Positions 1 to 11,634 of a stretch of DNA of 64,000 bases are shown in pieces; the stretch's first letter is position 1, and every line of letters begins with the position of its first letter. Made by a program: the position numbers and the translations under genes. The notes below the pieces were generated by a model that saw only the letters and a program-made list of their open reading frames with translations, did not search any database and was not told the DNA's origin. Origin of the DNA: Hermatobates lingyangjiaoensis (lineage: Eukaryota; Arthropoda; Insecta; Hemiptera; Hermatobatidae); assembly GCA_026182355.1 (NCBI GenBank), contig JAPFBL010000536.1, forward strand, positions 104,501 through 168,500, read 5' to 3'.

Positions 1-44
1 AGACAGGAAAAGACGTGTGTTAGGGTCAGACAGAGGGAAACAGT

Positions 45-118
45 AGACGAGCAGGAAAGACAGAGGTGGTACCAGGGCAACCATGTTGAGATGGGGCACA
101 AAAGACCTGGCTCCAAAC
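45..118 (+). repeat. Short dispersed direct repeat (partner at 704-765)
   Basis: The stretch with gtagacgagcaggaaagac, followed by a segment ending in gagatggggcacaaa, recurs at about 704-765 with a few substitutions. No coding capacity or terminal structure is visible and the family is not recognised. The rest of 1-900 is AT-rich and shows nothing else. Confidence 0.45.
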
Positions 119-1238
119 ACCTGCACCAAGCCTTTAGTATCATTCAAAACATATATTCTTTCTTAAATATATCCACTACTATAAAAAAAAACACACAAAA
201 TCATCTTAATCACCCATGAAATTATATCATAAATCATAAACCAGTGGAAAAAAATTATGAATAGAGTTAGAATATTATAGAAACAAAATGTAATCAACCA
301 ATCATTGTCAAAACCTTCAAAAAAATATTAATTGAACATTCTTAACAATCTGCAGTATTTATGAGAACTGCAGACGCAATAAGTTGCAAAATAAACACTC
401 TATCTAGTACATATACAAAATATTATAATGCTTATCACTACATAACTGTCTGTTTTTTCTGCACTGGATCTTATTCCTCTTTAGGTGACGATTGGATGAT
501 GAATAAATCATTTATTTAGGGCTTTACCCATTATATGTATTCTGCTGTAGCTGTAGTGACGTGGTACAACTACCGTACTGGAGTTTTCTACAATATTTGA
601 TATATAACGGAGAATAACTTCCAGGAAAACTAAACTGTCTTTGTCACATGGAAACTGTTGTTTCCAACACAATTAGTTAGTATAAATTTTTTTTATATAC
701 TGTAGACGATCAGGAAAGACAAAGGTGGTATCAGGGCAACTAAGTTGAGATGGGGCACAAATGGCCTGTTCTATGTGTTCTTTTCTTGCAATCGTTTGAT
801 ATATATATATAAATAATTTTCACGGTGAATCACAAACACAGAACTAAAGAACAAATAAACTTACTGCCTCTAATTTTCGGTTGAACCGTCATCACGAGAG
901 TTGAGGTAGGGACATTAATATTCCTCCATCTTTCCGGAACCATATAAATCAACTCACCGAATGATTTGTTTTTATTTTTATTCTCCACATTTACACAGGG
1001 CCGACGTTTCGGTCTACACTCAACATTATCAAGGAATTCTTTTTACAATTCTTAATAATATACTTATTTATATTAATAATCACTTCGCTTCATTCAAAGA
1101 TAACTAATAATAAAATATACTTTTAAAATTCACAATCTTAATAAACCTAAACATAAACTTCTGTTAACAGGTTTGTTTCTAAATACCCTACATGAATTTT
1201 ACACATTACTTAATTCACTAATTGTTATTATGACTTTT

Positions 1239-1469
1239 TCACGTATGTAACTTTAAAATTCTGGAAAAACAATTGGCTTGATCGTTAAGGTTCGGCTTCT
1301 TTTCCTTTATACATAACGATTCAATTATATGCAGCCTCATGTGGTTATTATCTGGATATAATACTTCCATGTTGTCTTCCAGCGTTTTTCTATTTAGCTT
1401 GCTTTTATGTATTTTCACCGGTGCTCCGGCTGCGAGGTGCATGGTAAGTCTGCACGAAAGTGTTGTCAT
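1239..1469 (-). pseudogene. PLE GIY-YIG domain C-terminal remnant (left arm)
   Basis: A 76-residue fragment ends NCFSRILKLHT. It has the RLTMHL.AGAP segment and the later ..LHIIESLCIKEKKPNLN block. This layout (short basic stretch, then an acidic/aromatic block, then I.EKKP.LN) is that of the C-terminus of the GIY-YIG endonuclease of Penelope-like proteins. The reverse transcriptase and the GIY-YIG core are missing, so it is a fragment. Its mirror copy is at 1492-1767. Confidence 0.6.
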
Positions 1470-1491
1470 CGTAGAACCAATGTAGCTCGAT

Positions 1492-1767
1492 TTGAGGCGC
1501 TCACAGTCTCCTATAGTCTACGACGACAACACTTTCGCGCAGACTGCGCGACTGCACCTAGCACCCGGAGCACCGAAAGAACACACAATGAAAATATATA
1601 AAAGCAAGCTAAATAGAAAAACTCTGGAAGACAACATTGAAGTATTATATCGAGATAATAACCATACGAGGCTGCATATAATTAAATCGTTATGTATAAA
1701 TGAAAAGAAGCCGAACCTTAACGATCAGGCCAATTGTTTTTCCAGAATTTTAAAGTTACATACGTGA
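1492..1767 (+). pseudogene. PLE GIY-YIG domain C-terminal remnant (right arm)
   Basis: This mirror copy of the fragment at 1239-1469 ends with the same NCFSRILKLHT tail and a tga stop. It carries SKLNRKTLEDNIEVLY and LHIIKSLCINEKKPNLN. It is followed by about 330 bp of 3' UTR and the hammerhead-like motif at about 1986-2020. The protein start is lost in the inverted junction, so no product is expected. Confidence 0.6.
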
Positions 1768-2279
1768 AAAAGTCATAATAACTATATAGTGAATTAAGTA
1801 AGTTGTGTAAAATTCATGTAGGGTATTTAGAAACAAACCCGTTAACACAAGTTTATGTTTAGGTTTATTAAGATTGTAAATTTTAAAAGTATATTTTATT
1901 ATTAGTTATCTTTGAATGAAGCGAAGTGATTATTAATATAAATAAATATTTTATTAAGAATTGTAAAAATATTGTAAAAAAAAATCCTTGATAATGGTAA
2001 GTGTAGACCGAAACGTCGGCCCTGTGTAAATATGGAAAATAAAAATCAAAACAAATCATTCGGTGAGTTGATTTATGTGGTACCGGAAAGATGAAGGAAT
2101 AATATCAGAAAACTCGAGAAGGTATGTAAGAAACATACTAGACTTATTTATGGTTGGTGACCTTAGTTTATGCATGTCTTGTTAAATTCTATGCCTATTT
2201 TTAAATTCACCAGTTTCCTACTGAGTTTCTCAATTTCTCTAATACACTTTCTTCATGTTTGTAGTTCAAGATAGATAAG

Positions 2280-3445
2280 TTGTCCAACATTTTTATTTCC
2301 ATAACCCGACATGTTTCGGTCCTCACTGACCATTTTCAAGGAATATAGTTGAACAAAATCACAACTAAACATACATAACTAACATAATTCGAAAACATTC
2401 ATAATTCAATAAACACTAAACACATTCTAACGTCCTAATTTCGTGAAAACTGGGAATGGTTGGTTGTCAAGGACAGGTTATATACAGGGAATGGTTACCC
2501 AGTGTAGAGTTCCTTATGTAAATCACAGAGGGCAGGCGATCTCTTCACACTTTCTTTCCTGTCTTTTGTCTTTCCTTCATATAATTTTAAGATTATTCTG
2601 AAAACTTGACCTTGCTTATTCATGACAGGTTGTCTTTCTATATAAATAATGCCTCAATGATACCCAATATTGTATGGTCGTTTTCCTGTTATAGGATCAT
2701 TATATTGTTAATGAGCATATCTTTGGTTAACTTAATTTCATGGGCAGTTGAAGCATGAACTTTGGGTCGCCTGAAGTGAGGTGCATTGTCAGTCTTCTTT
2801 ATAGTGTAGTAGTAGTAGAACCAACATACGCAGATTGTAGGGACTTACAGTTCCCTGTGTTACACAGGTACTCGTACACGACGTTGCTTCTTTGGAGTGT
2901 TGACTTGTTCTGAAGGTTATTTCTAATTATCATGCTCGCTGTTGTTGAGCCTCTAAAAAACATCTTCAGTTTTAGTTGGTCCTCAGGATTGAGACAAGTT
3001 GTGTTGGCCGTTATTATCCCCTTTAGTACACGTTCATCTACGAGTATTTTATAAGCCTCCGGGTATCGATTATTATAATATATTGTATAAGTTGTACCTT
3101 TATTTCCGATTACATTCTGAAGGTCACTTTCTGGAGCCTATTTATGGTACTTCCTAAGATTGAGTCAAACCGTTTGTTGCTATAGCCATTATTAATGAGG
3201 ACTTGTTTGAGTCTTTCGGCCTCCTGCTCAAACAAAACCCAACTAGAGGATACTTTAAATGCCCTATGTATGAGCGTCTTGTTCATTCCGTCCTTGTACC
3301 TTTCGGGGCACTCGCTTCTAGCGTTCAGATGAATTCCACTGTTGGTAGCCTTCACAAAAACTGATGTTTCAAACTGCTTGACTTCTTTGTTTATTCTAAT
3401 TGCAACATCCAAAAAATATACTACCAAATAATAATATACATCCAA
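2280..3445 (-). pseudogene. Penelope-like retroelement, 5'-truncated and decayed
   Basis: Read on the minus strand, 3445-3110 encodes an open segment with FLDVAIRINKEVKQFETSVF and the block HLNARSECPERYKDG followed by INNGYSNKRFDSI. This is the region after the reverse-transcriptase palm in PLE proteins. Further on (about 2915-2790), in another frame, comes YEYLCNTGNCKSL..AYVGSTTTTL, the start of a GIY-YIG endonuclease, followed by stops and frameshifts. The 3' UTR ends near 2290 with ccttgaaaatggtcagtgag then gaccgaaacatgtcgg (reverse strand). Domain order RT, linker, GIY-YIG, UTR fits Penelope-like elements. It is dead. Confidence 0.75.
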
Positions 3446-3479
3446 ATAAAGCTTATACTACCAGATTGACGGTGTAGCG

Positions 3480-3850
3480 ATGGTTCCCCATTAGGGGTCA
3501 CATTTGCAAACTTTTATATGTGCAATCTTGAGAATAATATTCTAGCTCAAAATTTATCCCAGAAGCCTCGTATATACTGCAGGTATATAGACGATTGCTT
3601 TGTGTTGATTGTAAACCTCAGCACATAGAACATATTAAGTTGGCATTCCAAACTAACTCAGTATTAAAATTTACCCATGAGATGAGTAACGAAGATTGTC
3701 TAAATTTTTTAGATGTATATTATTATTTGGTAGTTTATTTTTGGGATGTTGCAATTAGACAAAACAATAAACAAAGAAGTCAAGCAGTTTGAAACATAAG
3801 TTTTTGTGAAGGCTACCAACAGTGGAATTCATCTCAACCACTTTTTAGAG
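3480..3850 (+). pseudogene. PLE reverse-transcriptase palm fragment with YIDD
   Basis: At about 3577 the plus strand encodes RYIDDCFVLIVN, carrying the Y-x-D-D catalytic motif of reverse transcriptases. It is followed by HIEHIKLAFQTNSVLKFTHE and a NFLDV..YYLVVYFWDVAI block that also occurs in the minus-strand copy ending at 3445. The two PLE fragments therefore meet head to head around 3455. Frameshifts and stops show that it is inactive. Sequence similarity to the minus-strand piece continues to about 3840. Confidence 0.65.
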
Positions 3851-3908
3851 AAATTGAGAGATTCAGTAGAAAAGTGGTGAAATTAAAAATAGGCATACAA
3901 TTTAACAA

Positions 3909-3950
<42 letters not shown>

Positions 3951-3959
3951 ATATTCATT

Positions 3960-4300
3960 AATAAAAAGAAAGACGATCCAAACTGAACACATTACGAGTT
4001 CAAAATCGAAGAAGAGTAACATACAAAGTAAGGAAACACACTTACAAACTCAATTTTTCGGGTAACCCGACTTCAGGAGAAGAGAGAAAGGAATACCAAG
4101 CACGTTATACATGAAACGGCAAGTTAACATTACTTAACTAATTTCATTAACTTTTCATTTACAACGTGCTTGGCATTTCTTTCTCTTTTCTCCTGAAGAC
4201 GGGTTACCCGAAAAATTGAGTTTGTAAGTGTGTCTCCTTACTCTGTGTGTTACTCTTCTTCGATTTTGAACTCGCACATTTATATATATATATATACAAT
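3960..4300. repeat. Foldback repeat, hammerhead-like family C
   Basis: The left arm (3965-4110) and right arm (about 4160-4285) are near reverse complements and share the sequence that reads gagttcaaaatcgaagaaga on one strand. The centre of each arm holds CTGAAGA-c-GGG-tta-CCC-GAAA (right arm, about 4192-4215), a hammerhead-like core with stem II. (TA)n tracts flank both ends (3918-3955 and 4281-4297). Related copies lie at 11635-11760, 11860-11995, 33240-33385, 38330-38480 and 55797-55975. Confidence 0.6.
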
Positions 4301-4309
4301 TAAAAGAAA

Positions 4310-4537
4310 CGGTCCAGCGGACTTTTTTAAATAAAATAAATTCAAAACGAAGGAAACACACAGAAAGACACAGACATAAATCACATCGATATTTCGACCA
4401 TTGTCGTCATTAGGAGGTGTGAAGGGTCACCGCCCTACCTTCCTACGGGACTCTTCGCTCTTCACACCTCCTGATGACGACGATGGTCGAAATATTGATG
4501 TGGGTTAGGTCTGTGTCTTTCTGTGTGTTTCCTTCGA

Positions 4538-4540
<3 letters not shown>
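4310..4540. repeat. Foldback repeat, hammerhead-like family D
   Basis: Arms sharing gaaggaaacacacagaaaga (left) and its complement (right) enclose two opposed motifs. The right one reads CTGATGA-c-GAC-gatg-GTC-GAAATATT at about 4469-4495. The element ends directly in a (TA)n tract. Related copies are at 10925-11015, 20310-20350 and 54470-54670, and the outer arm alone forms the palindrome at 61468-61541. Confidence 0.6.

Positions 4541-4620
<80 letters not shown>
4540..4620. repeat. (TA)n then (GA)n microsatellite
   Basis: About 22 TA units (4540-4584) run directly into about 18 GA units (4585-4620). Confidence 0.95.
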
Positions 4621-4622
<2 letters not shown>

Positions 4623-5333
4623 CGGGGGGAGATCTCAACAAATTATTGTTAAGAGTCGTTTCTAACGATATTCACATTTGACATTCGTCATTCATATTTT
4701 CTCTCTCAATTTAGAACATGTACTTATAGCTATAGAAAGCTATATGCCAATGATATATAAAAGATAAGATCCGAAACGCGAGAGTTTTTTTCTATTCTTT
4801 TCAATGGACATATTTAATCAAGATTTTAATACAATAATATTAACATTATATTTCATTAAAAAACATTACTTCATCGAATTTTACTTAGTGATTCCTGGCA
4901 AGGTGGAAAGAACGATGATTTGTAGAATATAAGTAGCAAATGAGAAAATGGCTGTCCAGTAGGGAAGAGGAGGACTCCGTTGAAGGTAGAGGTACGGTCT
5001 GAGAAGAGCCCCTACAGTCACCACCTGTAGCACGAACAATCATTAGCAATCACTATGCTTCAAACTTACCAACATAATATTTTTTTCCAACTTAATACCG
5101 TTTATTAAATCAAATTATTTTGCTTGAGAAAACATTGTGCCAGGCGTCTTAACATTGTCTAGATGTGACATACTTCTATCTAAAAAAATCACCGCAGTCC
5201 ACCAATATTCTTGAAGGTGGTCAGTAGTTCTTAACCTAGTCAAGAAGGAACCACAACACAGGGGACAGAGGTCATTGACTTTGGCCGAGTATTGATAGTA
5301 TTATACTACTACTATGCATAATCATATCGAACA

Positions 5334-5693
5334 ACAAAATACAGTTTTGTGACATTAAACCGCCTACGTATAGGTCACACACGAGTTACACATAGTTACC
5401 TGTTATCTAAAGAGCAAAGACCCTCATGCCCAAAATGTAAGGAAATATTGACGGTGGCTCACTTAATTGAAGAATGTCCACAATTAGAACAAGAAAGGAT
5501 ATCTGCAGGCATACCATCAAAATTAATAATAGCACTAGCCCCTGATAATAAATATTCCAACAAAGTGACATCATTCCTAAAGGAAATAAATTTATATAAT
5601 AAAATATGAGGAACTAAAGAAGTGAACAAAATGAGACAGTGCTAATGTCCAAGTAGACGATGCACTTATCAACCTAAATAAAAAAAAAAAAAT
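5334..5693 (+). pseudogene. Non-LTR retrotransposon 3' end (RNase H tail region)
   Basis: The reading frame MTLNRLRIGHTRVTHSYLLS.. then ..CPKCKEILTVAHLIEECP followed by QLEQER ends with a tga at 5607-5609. The pattern N-R-L-R-I-G-H-T-R..T-H-S-Y-L..C-P-x-C..T-x-x-H-L-x-x-E-C-P is the typical end of ORF2 in Jockey/R1-group non-LTR elements, after the RNase H domain. A 3' UTR of about 75 bp ends in an A-rich tail at 5678-5693. Everything 5' of it is missing, as is usual for a 5'-truncated insertion. Confidence 0.75.
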
Positions 5694-6240
5694 AAATCTA
5701 ATTATGCGGAAAGAAATATTAATGTTACTCTGATAATAGATTTATAATATAAAATATTTTTGTTAATTTGTTTTTACTTTTTTATTATAGATTTTTCTCG
5801 TTTATGTGTTAAACAACAAACCTGTTTCTTTGGTATGTTTTACAAACTCTCACCAATTAAAAAGGAAACATTAATAAAACATAAATAATAAAACTATCTG
5901 AACTCGTCTGCGTCTAATTGATAAGGCATCATAACACAACCCTTAAATTTCATTTACTCATTTGTTTGTTTTACATTTCTATGAATATTACTTGACTTAA
6001 TAATTATTATTTTTTTTAGCCTTATTTATTTTACTTTACTTATAGTAAAAATGTTTAAAAATAATTATAAATATTTCTTTAAAATATTTCCCGTTTTGAT
6101 GAAATAATCACTTGAAAAGGAGGATAAATAAAATAAAAAGTAATTTTTGTTTTAAATTTATTGTCACTAATTGTATGATGTTTTATTTTGTTCTTAAGAT
6201 GTTAATAATTGTAGTTTATGATGTTTTGACAACATAATTA
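5694..6240. other. AT-rich DNA with no recognised feature
   Basis: Very AT-rich, with many short homopolymer runs. I see no splice-flanked reading frame or repeat with termini. The same holds for 6425-6960, which has one unconvincing short open frame at 6582-6830. Confidence 0.5.
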
Positions 6241-6244
6241 CTTA

Positions 6245-6420
6245 TGTATCTAGGTGCTACACCAAAACTTAGAATCAATACAACAGAGCTGAGTGCAAAT
6301 TAGGGAAATATTAATGTCTGTTCGTAGAAGGTATCGAGCCGCAATCTGAGCTTTGTGACCTCAGACACGCAATAGCCACCTAACCTTGTCCTAACTACCA
6401 CCTTTGAATCCTTCAGTTTA
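6245..6420 (-). repeat. Possible tRNA-derived SINE fragment
   Basis: On the minus strand, ggttaggtggctattgcgtg resembles a polymerase III box A region. About 40 bases later gcggctcgatacc resembles a box B. Spacing and order fit a tRNA-derived SINE head. No poly(A) tail or target duplication was identified. Confidence 0.4.
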
Positions 6421-6964
6421 CTCCGTTCTTCAAGCATTAAAACCTAAAAGTAATTAAATACGACTCAACATTTTTCTATTCAATAGAAAAAGAATTTTAG
6501 AAATATAGGTCACTGATATTTTAATAAATAACTTTTGTTAGTGATTTATAATTATAAGTTATGCATTGGTAAAGAACATTAGTGGTTGTTAAGCGACAGA
6601 AATATTACTATTATAGAATTTGTTACAAACAACTATCATGTATGGTTTCATATTTAGCATTTTTAATGTATCGATATTCCAATGTTCATGACCTGAAGAT
6701 ATTTAACCCTGATTCATCTTTGTATAATAATAGATTATTTAATTCCAAACTTTTAGGCTTTCCTTTTAGAGCTGTCCTAAGGATAGACAGTGTCCTTCGT
6801 TTACCATCTGTCTCCGATTTTAAGTATTAAAATTATATTATTTTAGTAGTGAATAATATAACTATTAATTTATTCCTTGTGCAATCTGTTATAGTGCTAT
6901 TTTCTAATGATAGGAAATTTCAAAAAATTACGTCTTCAGATAAAAGAGATTTATGTTAAAACTA

Positions 6965-7012
6965 ACAACGCGTTTCAAACACTTTGTGTTCTTCTTCAGG
7001 TTTATATCTACT
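6965..7012 (-). ncRNA. Hammerhead-like motif, family A (single copy)
   Basis: The minus strand reads CTGAAGA-a-GAACAC-aaa-GTGTTT-GAAACGCGTTG: a hammerhead-type core with a six-pair stem II and one unpaired base after the first core box. The same family occurs as inverted pairs at 10440-10640, 30593-30877, 52085-52384 and 58667-58868. Confidence 0.5.
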
Positions 7013-7073
7013 AAACATAGATATATATGAGCTTTAATAACATAAGAATGAATTACTTGAAAACTGAATACAA

Positions 7074-7870
7074 CTAGCTGATCTACCCGGCTTTACCCGG
7101 GAAACAATTTAATTCCAACTCTAATAATAAATTAAATATAACGAAAACAATTTAAATTTTCTATAGTTCCGTTACACTTAACTTTTTTTGAGATAAACGA
7201 AATTATTACAGAATTAAAATTATAGATTACGCAAAAAAGATATAATCTAACACTGATTATAAATATCACACATTGTCTAATACAATTGGTAGTTCATAGA
7301 TTAGATTAAACAAATAATAAAAGGAATATTTTTTGCCGAACAATATATCAAGAAATTTTGAAAGAAGTCTTAGCTCATTAAATGTGATATGTCGTATCTG
7401 TTAAATATAATAACACGAATTTTAAACCCACAAATCGTTTCAATTACCTGCGGCTGCCATTACCAATTAAAGTCAAAATGTAAACAAACAGGTTATACAG
7501 CAAACCTTATCTATTATAATATTTTTGGGATATTACCTGAACCACAACTCTGAATTTTAAAAAAGTTTACATAAACCTTCCCGGGGATATACCTAATAAT
7601 TTCCTAAATTTTCACGGCGATTGGATGTATGGTTTTTTGAGAAAAAATGCAAAAACTCAAAATCGGCAAATTTTTGAGGTTTTTGGGCCCTAGGGGGCCT
7701 GGGTTAGGCTGCCCCCCAGAGTTTAATAGCCTAAAACCACCCCAAGACCTATAGAAAGTGCCTTGCAAAAGAATTTTTGAAAAAGGTCCATTGTAGGCCG
7801 AATGCATAAGGTACAACATACATACATACATACATACAGAGCCACGAAGAAAATTTATATATAGATTAAT
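7074..7870 (+). repeat. Dispersed repeat, shorter copy of a two-copy family
   Basis: This block begins ctagctgatctacccggctt and ends near aaatttatatatagatt after a short (CATA)n run at 7815-7840. It matches, on the opposite strand, the copy at 58990-60520 along its length. The difference is a segment of about 870 bp present only there, at the point that here reads caattacctgcggc (about 7440). No transposase is visible; the class is not known to me. Confidence 0.6.
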
Positions 7871-8169
7871 TGAATGGTAAATAGTACTATTGATGTTTTT
7901 AACAAGAGAAAATAGTATGAAAAGTGACTTAATGAATGTGACAACAACCTTAATAAAAAAAAGATAATATAATAAAACATGAACCAATTTATAAGTAATA
8001 GATTTTTTTAATTACTTGCTCAGTTGAGGGTGTTATGGAAAAACAGGGATTAGGAAGAACTGAGGGTGTCAGGGAGTGTTGGTAGAGGTCGGAGGAGTTC
8101 GGAGGTATACAGGAAACTTAGCAGGTATATTTCCTAACTGTTCTGCCCTATAAAGATTTATGTTGGTTG

Positions 8170-8313
8170 AGTTACCAGATAGATTTCCTGGTAATGAGCA
8201 ATTTAGTTAAATATTTGGATCATTAATTAGCTAGTTATATTGCCAATTGGTTTTCTCTTTCATTTGAGATAATATATATGAAAACAAAAATAAATAGCGC
8301 TTAGAATAAGAGG
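8170..8313 (+). repeat. Direct repeat of about 140 bp (partner 10276-10420)
   Basis: Both copies start ttaccagatagatttcctgg and contain cattaattagctagttatat. The second copy runs directly into the family A hammerhead hairpin at 10440, so the repeat is probably part of that element's outer sequence. Confidence 0.6.
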
Positions 8314-9129
8314 TGAAACCAAACATGGCTGCTTGCAGGAGGAAACAGATCCTTTAAAATATATGAAAAGTTCAAAGAAATTTCAGACAACTCGATATTT
8401 GTTCGTTCAAACATAGGTAGGATTGGAAATCATTCTAAAAGATTAATTATTTAGAAAGCAGTATACTACGTCTTTAGAAATTTAGAAATTATACCTCTTT
8501 TCAAAAGAGAAGAATACTGAAAAACTGCATTCTAAATCTATTTAAAAAAAAAAAAGAAGACATTCAAATGTAGCTTGGGTTACAGGGAAACGAGAATAGT
8601 AATTAATAACGTGAAAATATGAAGAAAAAGCGCTTCAAGAGCTCTAGAGCTTCAATTAAGCCTGAAATTCTGAAAAATCATAGCATTTTGGTTTAAACAA
8701 ATAATACCAACAGTCTTTGAGAAGACTTTTTAATTTAATTTATTCATTAATAAACTTTTTAATGAATCATAATTCATTAAACTTTTTAATTTTAATTCAT
8801 TATAAATCCAAGCTATCCCATACGAGCAAAGCAGAGTTGTGCAGCTCGTATAGTAATATAGTTTTATATAATAAATAAATAAACATATTTTATGTATATA
8901 AATACAATCTAACATAATGATTTGTTTTTTTCAACTAATATAAGTTTTATTTATATTAATAATCAATGAAAGATATATTTTTATTAGTACAACAAATGTC
9001 CATTAGTATATGAAAGCAATTTTTCATGTTTTTAGATGTTTTGTTCGTATAATTATTTCTGTGAAAAAGAACTAAATGCAATTTATAGTGTACATTACAA
9101 ACTGTTTAAGTCATGAGATCTAATGCTAT

Positions 9130-9240
9130 TATGGCTGGTTTATCTAAATGGCACAGCCGGCTGCGAGGGTTCAAATCGATACGGGTGCCGTGTCATGGCA
9201 CGAACTTTCACAGGAGTAATTTAGCAATGAAGTGAATGCA
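9130..9240 (+). repeat. tRNA-like SINE fragment
   Basis: gggttcaaatcgatacggg at about 9168 resembles a polymerase III box B. The upstream ggctggtttatctaaatggc is a weak box A candidate. Only this head portion is visible. Confidence 0.3.
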
Positions 9241-9419
9241 GAAACCATCATTTATATTATTCATTTATTTTCAATTATTTCCAGTAGAATAAATTATAAA
9301 TTTTCTTCGTTGAATTTAATTTATTATTAACTTATTATTTCGTGATTGCAGTTGATAAGTTATTAAATTATGTCATATAGTTGATAAATTTGTGATCCAA
9401 TTATATGTTTAGACGTTGA

Positions 9420-9655
9420 GAGTCCAGAGTAGCTAAGTGGCTTGCGTGCTTCAGAACTGATATATCCGGGTTCAAATTTCAAACTCGCGAAAATGTCACC
9501 CAGGAGGCAGAAAAATCTGAGAACGTCTCGTCACCCAGAGAGGTCATTAAGCCGTCGGTTCCAAACCTGTACTTTGTCAGATACTCTTAACAAATCCATA
9601 CTCTAAATATTCTTGATTTAGGTAAAATTTAGAATTCTTAAATTAAATCATTAGG
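9420..9655 (+). repeat. tRNA-derived SINE
   Basis: It has the box A-like gtagctaagtggcttgcgtg and the box B-like gggttcaaatttcaaac. The body carries attaagccgtcggttccaaa and ends with tttaggtaaaatttagaatt. The same body occurs at 22220-22534, 36480-36830 (minus), 52397-52715 (minus) and 63355-63640, defining one SINE family. Confidence 0.7.
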
Positions 9656-10439
9656 AAAATTCCCATTAAATATGTAGCCATTAGTTATCCTCAGATGTAA
9701 ACATTACTTTTAGTAAATTAGTCATTACTAGCTTCACACATATACACTTCAAAATTTGCCAGGGGATCTAAAAAAACAGTTACACATTTCAAGAATTCAA
9801 AAATAATCTACCACAAACGTGGCTTATCGTAGAACTTAGGTATTTTATTCAAACAATAGCTTTATTAAATATGATAACAGGGCAAGAGAGTTAAGTTCCT
9901 AAAGGGGTCTATCCAAGGCAAAAAAAATTAAATTAATTCCATCAGTTTAAAGAAAAAAGGAACTCTTGAAATTGTAACACAAAAGAATTTGTGATAATAA
10001 AATATCACAAATATGTATTGTATGTATGTATTGTGATTGTGAAATATGTATTGTGATTCATCGGTTTTCCAAATATCTATTTTTACAAAAAAAAGAAAAT
10101 GACATAAAGAAACTACGTTTATGTTTTTAAAACCCTTACCACTCAAATATATAAGTTTTAAGTCAAACCATGGAATACTCTTACTTTGACTTAACGTTTA
10201 TTTATATCTTCTATTAAAGAAAAAAAAATGGAGTGGTTTACACTCAACATTACTTTATTAAACCCCTTTCAGTAAACTCGTTACCAGATAGATTTCCTGG
10301 TAATGCACAATTGAATTAAATATTTGCATCATTAATTAGCTAGTTATATTGCCACTTTGTTTTCGCCTTAATTTGAGATAATAGATAAAAACAAAAACAA
10401 ATAGTGATTAGAATAAGGGAATGACACACTAAGTCTCTA

Positions 10440-10640
10440 CGCAAAAGATTTTATCTAACATCGACTCGTTTCGAACACTTAGTGTTCATCATCAGGTTAC
10501 ATCTGATGAAGGTGATGCAGCGTGACGATGAAGAAAAAGTGTTCGAAATGTGTCGATATAGCATAACATCTTTTGTGTGGAGACTTAGTGTTTCTTCCCC
10601 TAATTCTAATTGTGAGTAAATACCACAAAATAAATGCATA
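10440..10640. repeat. Family A hammerhead-like foldback
   Basis: Two opposed copies are separated by about 40 bp. The minus-strand copy at about 10470-10497 reads CTGATGA-t-GAACAC..GTGTTC-GAAAC. The plus-strand copy at 10520-10550 is decayed (gatgaagaaaaagtgttcga). The outer arms carry actaagtctc and its complement. This is an older relative of the hairpins at 30593, 52085 and 58667. Confidence 0.6.
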
Positions 10641-10924
10641 ATTTGAGAGTAAAAAATTAGTAAGAGTTAAATATATGAAATAACTGTAAACATTGCTTCA
10701 TAAAGGTTATTTTCAATTGTACTGGTTTGATGAAATGAAATAAGAAATGTATGATTTAGCAGTTTAATAGTAAATGACAATAGGAAAAATGATATTAAAT
10801 TCATAATATAAGACATCTGAAAAATACCTTAGAAGTTTCATTGTAACTAATAGCAGATTTAAAACTAATGTACTTGACATATATATAGTTCTGATAGTAT
10901 ATATATACTATTTATATATATAAT

Positions 10925-11015
10925 ATATTATTCACTCTGATAAAAGTATCGACCGTGGAAATTTCGACCGTGATGGCGGTCATCCTCAGGAGAAGAAGTG
11001 AATTGACGGAGGGAC
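10925..11015 (-). ncRNA. Hammerhead-like motif, family D
   Basis: The minus strand reads CTGAGGA-t-GACCG-ccat(ca)-CGGTC-GAAATTT, with a five-pair stem II and the usual single extra base. The preceding sequence matches that around 54560-54610. (TA)-rich DNA borders it on the 5' side. Confidence 0.5.
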
Positions 11016-11199
11016 GACAGTCAACTAAAAAACTCACTGTGTGAGGGTTAAAGCAGTGCTGCAGCAAAGGAGAAAAATAAAAAAGGAACTAGGTAGTCGA
11101 GATCAAGGAAAAAAAATTGTTTTCAAAAAGGAGAATAAAGGTAAAAAAACAAAACATAAAGGAAATATACATGAAATTATAAAAAAATAATTTAAAAAA

Positions 11200-11560
11200 T
11201 ATAAAATAAAATAAAGAAAAATAAAACATAACGGTTTAAATTGAAGCCAGGTTTCAAGCGTGGCCCTAGGAGCCAAATGTGGGCTTCCTCGGAAGCTTTT
11301 AAAGTAAGTTGTCTGTATCACTGGGGACTTGTTTGAGACTTTGACTGTGAAACAATCATTGAAGCTGAGGTGGTGGGAATTAGCGTTGAGTGGCGACAGG
11401 GAGACTGCTGCGTTTACCAACCGAAAGCCTGTGATTATTCATCCGAAGGTTCAGCATCGTAGATGCTAAACCAACGTAAAAAGCATCACATTGGGTTCAT
11501 TTCAAGAGGTAAACACAGTCAGTGGAGATACAGGAGGAGGGACTGTGAATAGGGTAAGAA
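11200..11560 (-). pseudogene. Penelope-like GIY-YIG remnant
   Basis: On the minus strand, near 11490-11450, FYVGLASTMLNLRMNNHRLS matches the Y-V-G-x-x...R-x-N-N-H-R start of PLE GIY-YIG domains. After a frameshift at about 11400 the frame continues NSHHLSFNDCFTVKV. Stops and the frameshift show decay. No reverse transcriptase remains. Confidence 0.55.
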
Positions 11561-11634
11561 TTAAGATTACATTGAGACGTAAATGAAGACATAAAATCAA
11601 TATATATGTATATATATTATATATATATAAAACA

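Larger units (their letters stand above)
918..2105. mobile_element. Penelope-like element 3' ends as a large inverted dimer
   Basis: The left half (about 918-1470) is the reverse complement of the right half (about 1490-2105), with a short spacer at 1470-1490. Each arm runs from the end of a PLE reading frame, through a 3' UTR, to a motif ending GACCGAAACGTCGG and a shared outer end near aaatcattcggtgagttg. The arms are about 550 bp and differ by small indels. This is two PLE 3' regions in opposite orientation, probably from one insertion event. No clear target-site duplication was found. Confidence 0.65.
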
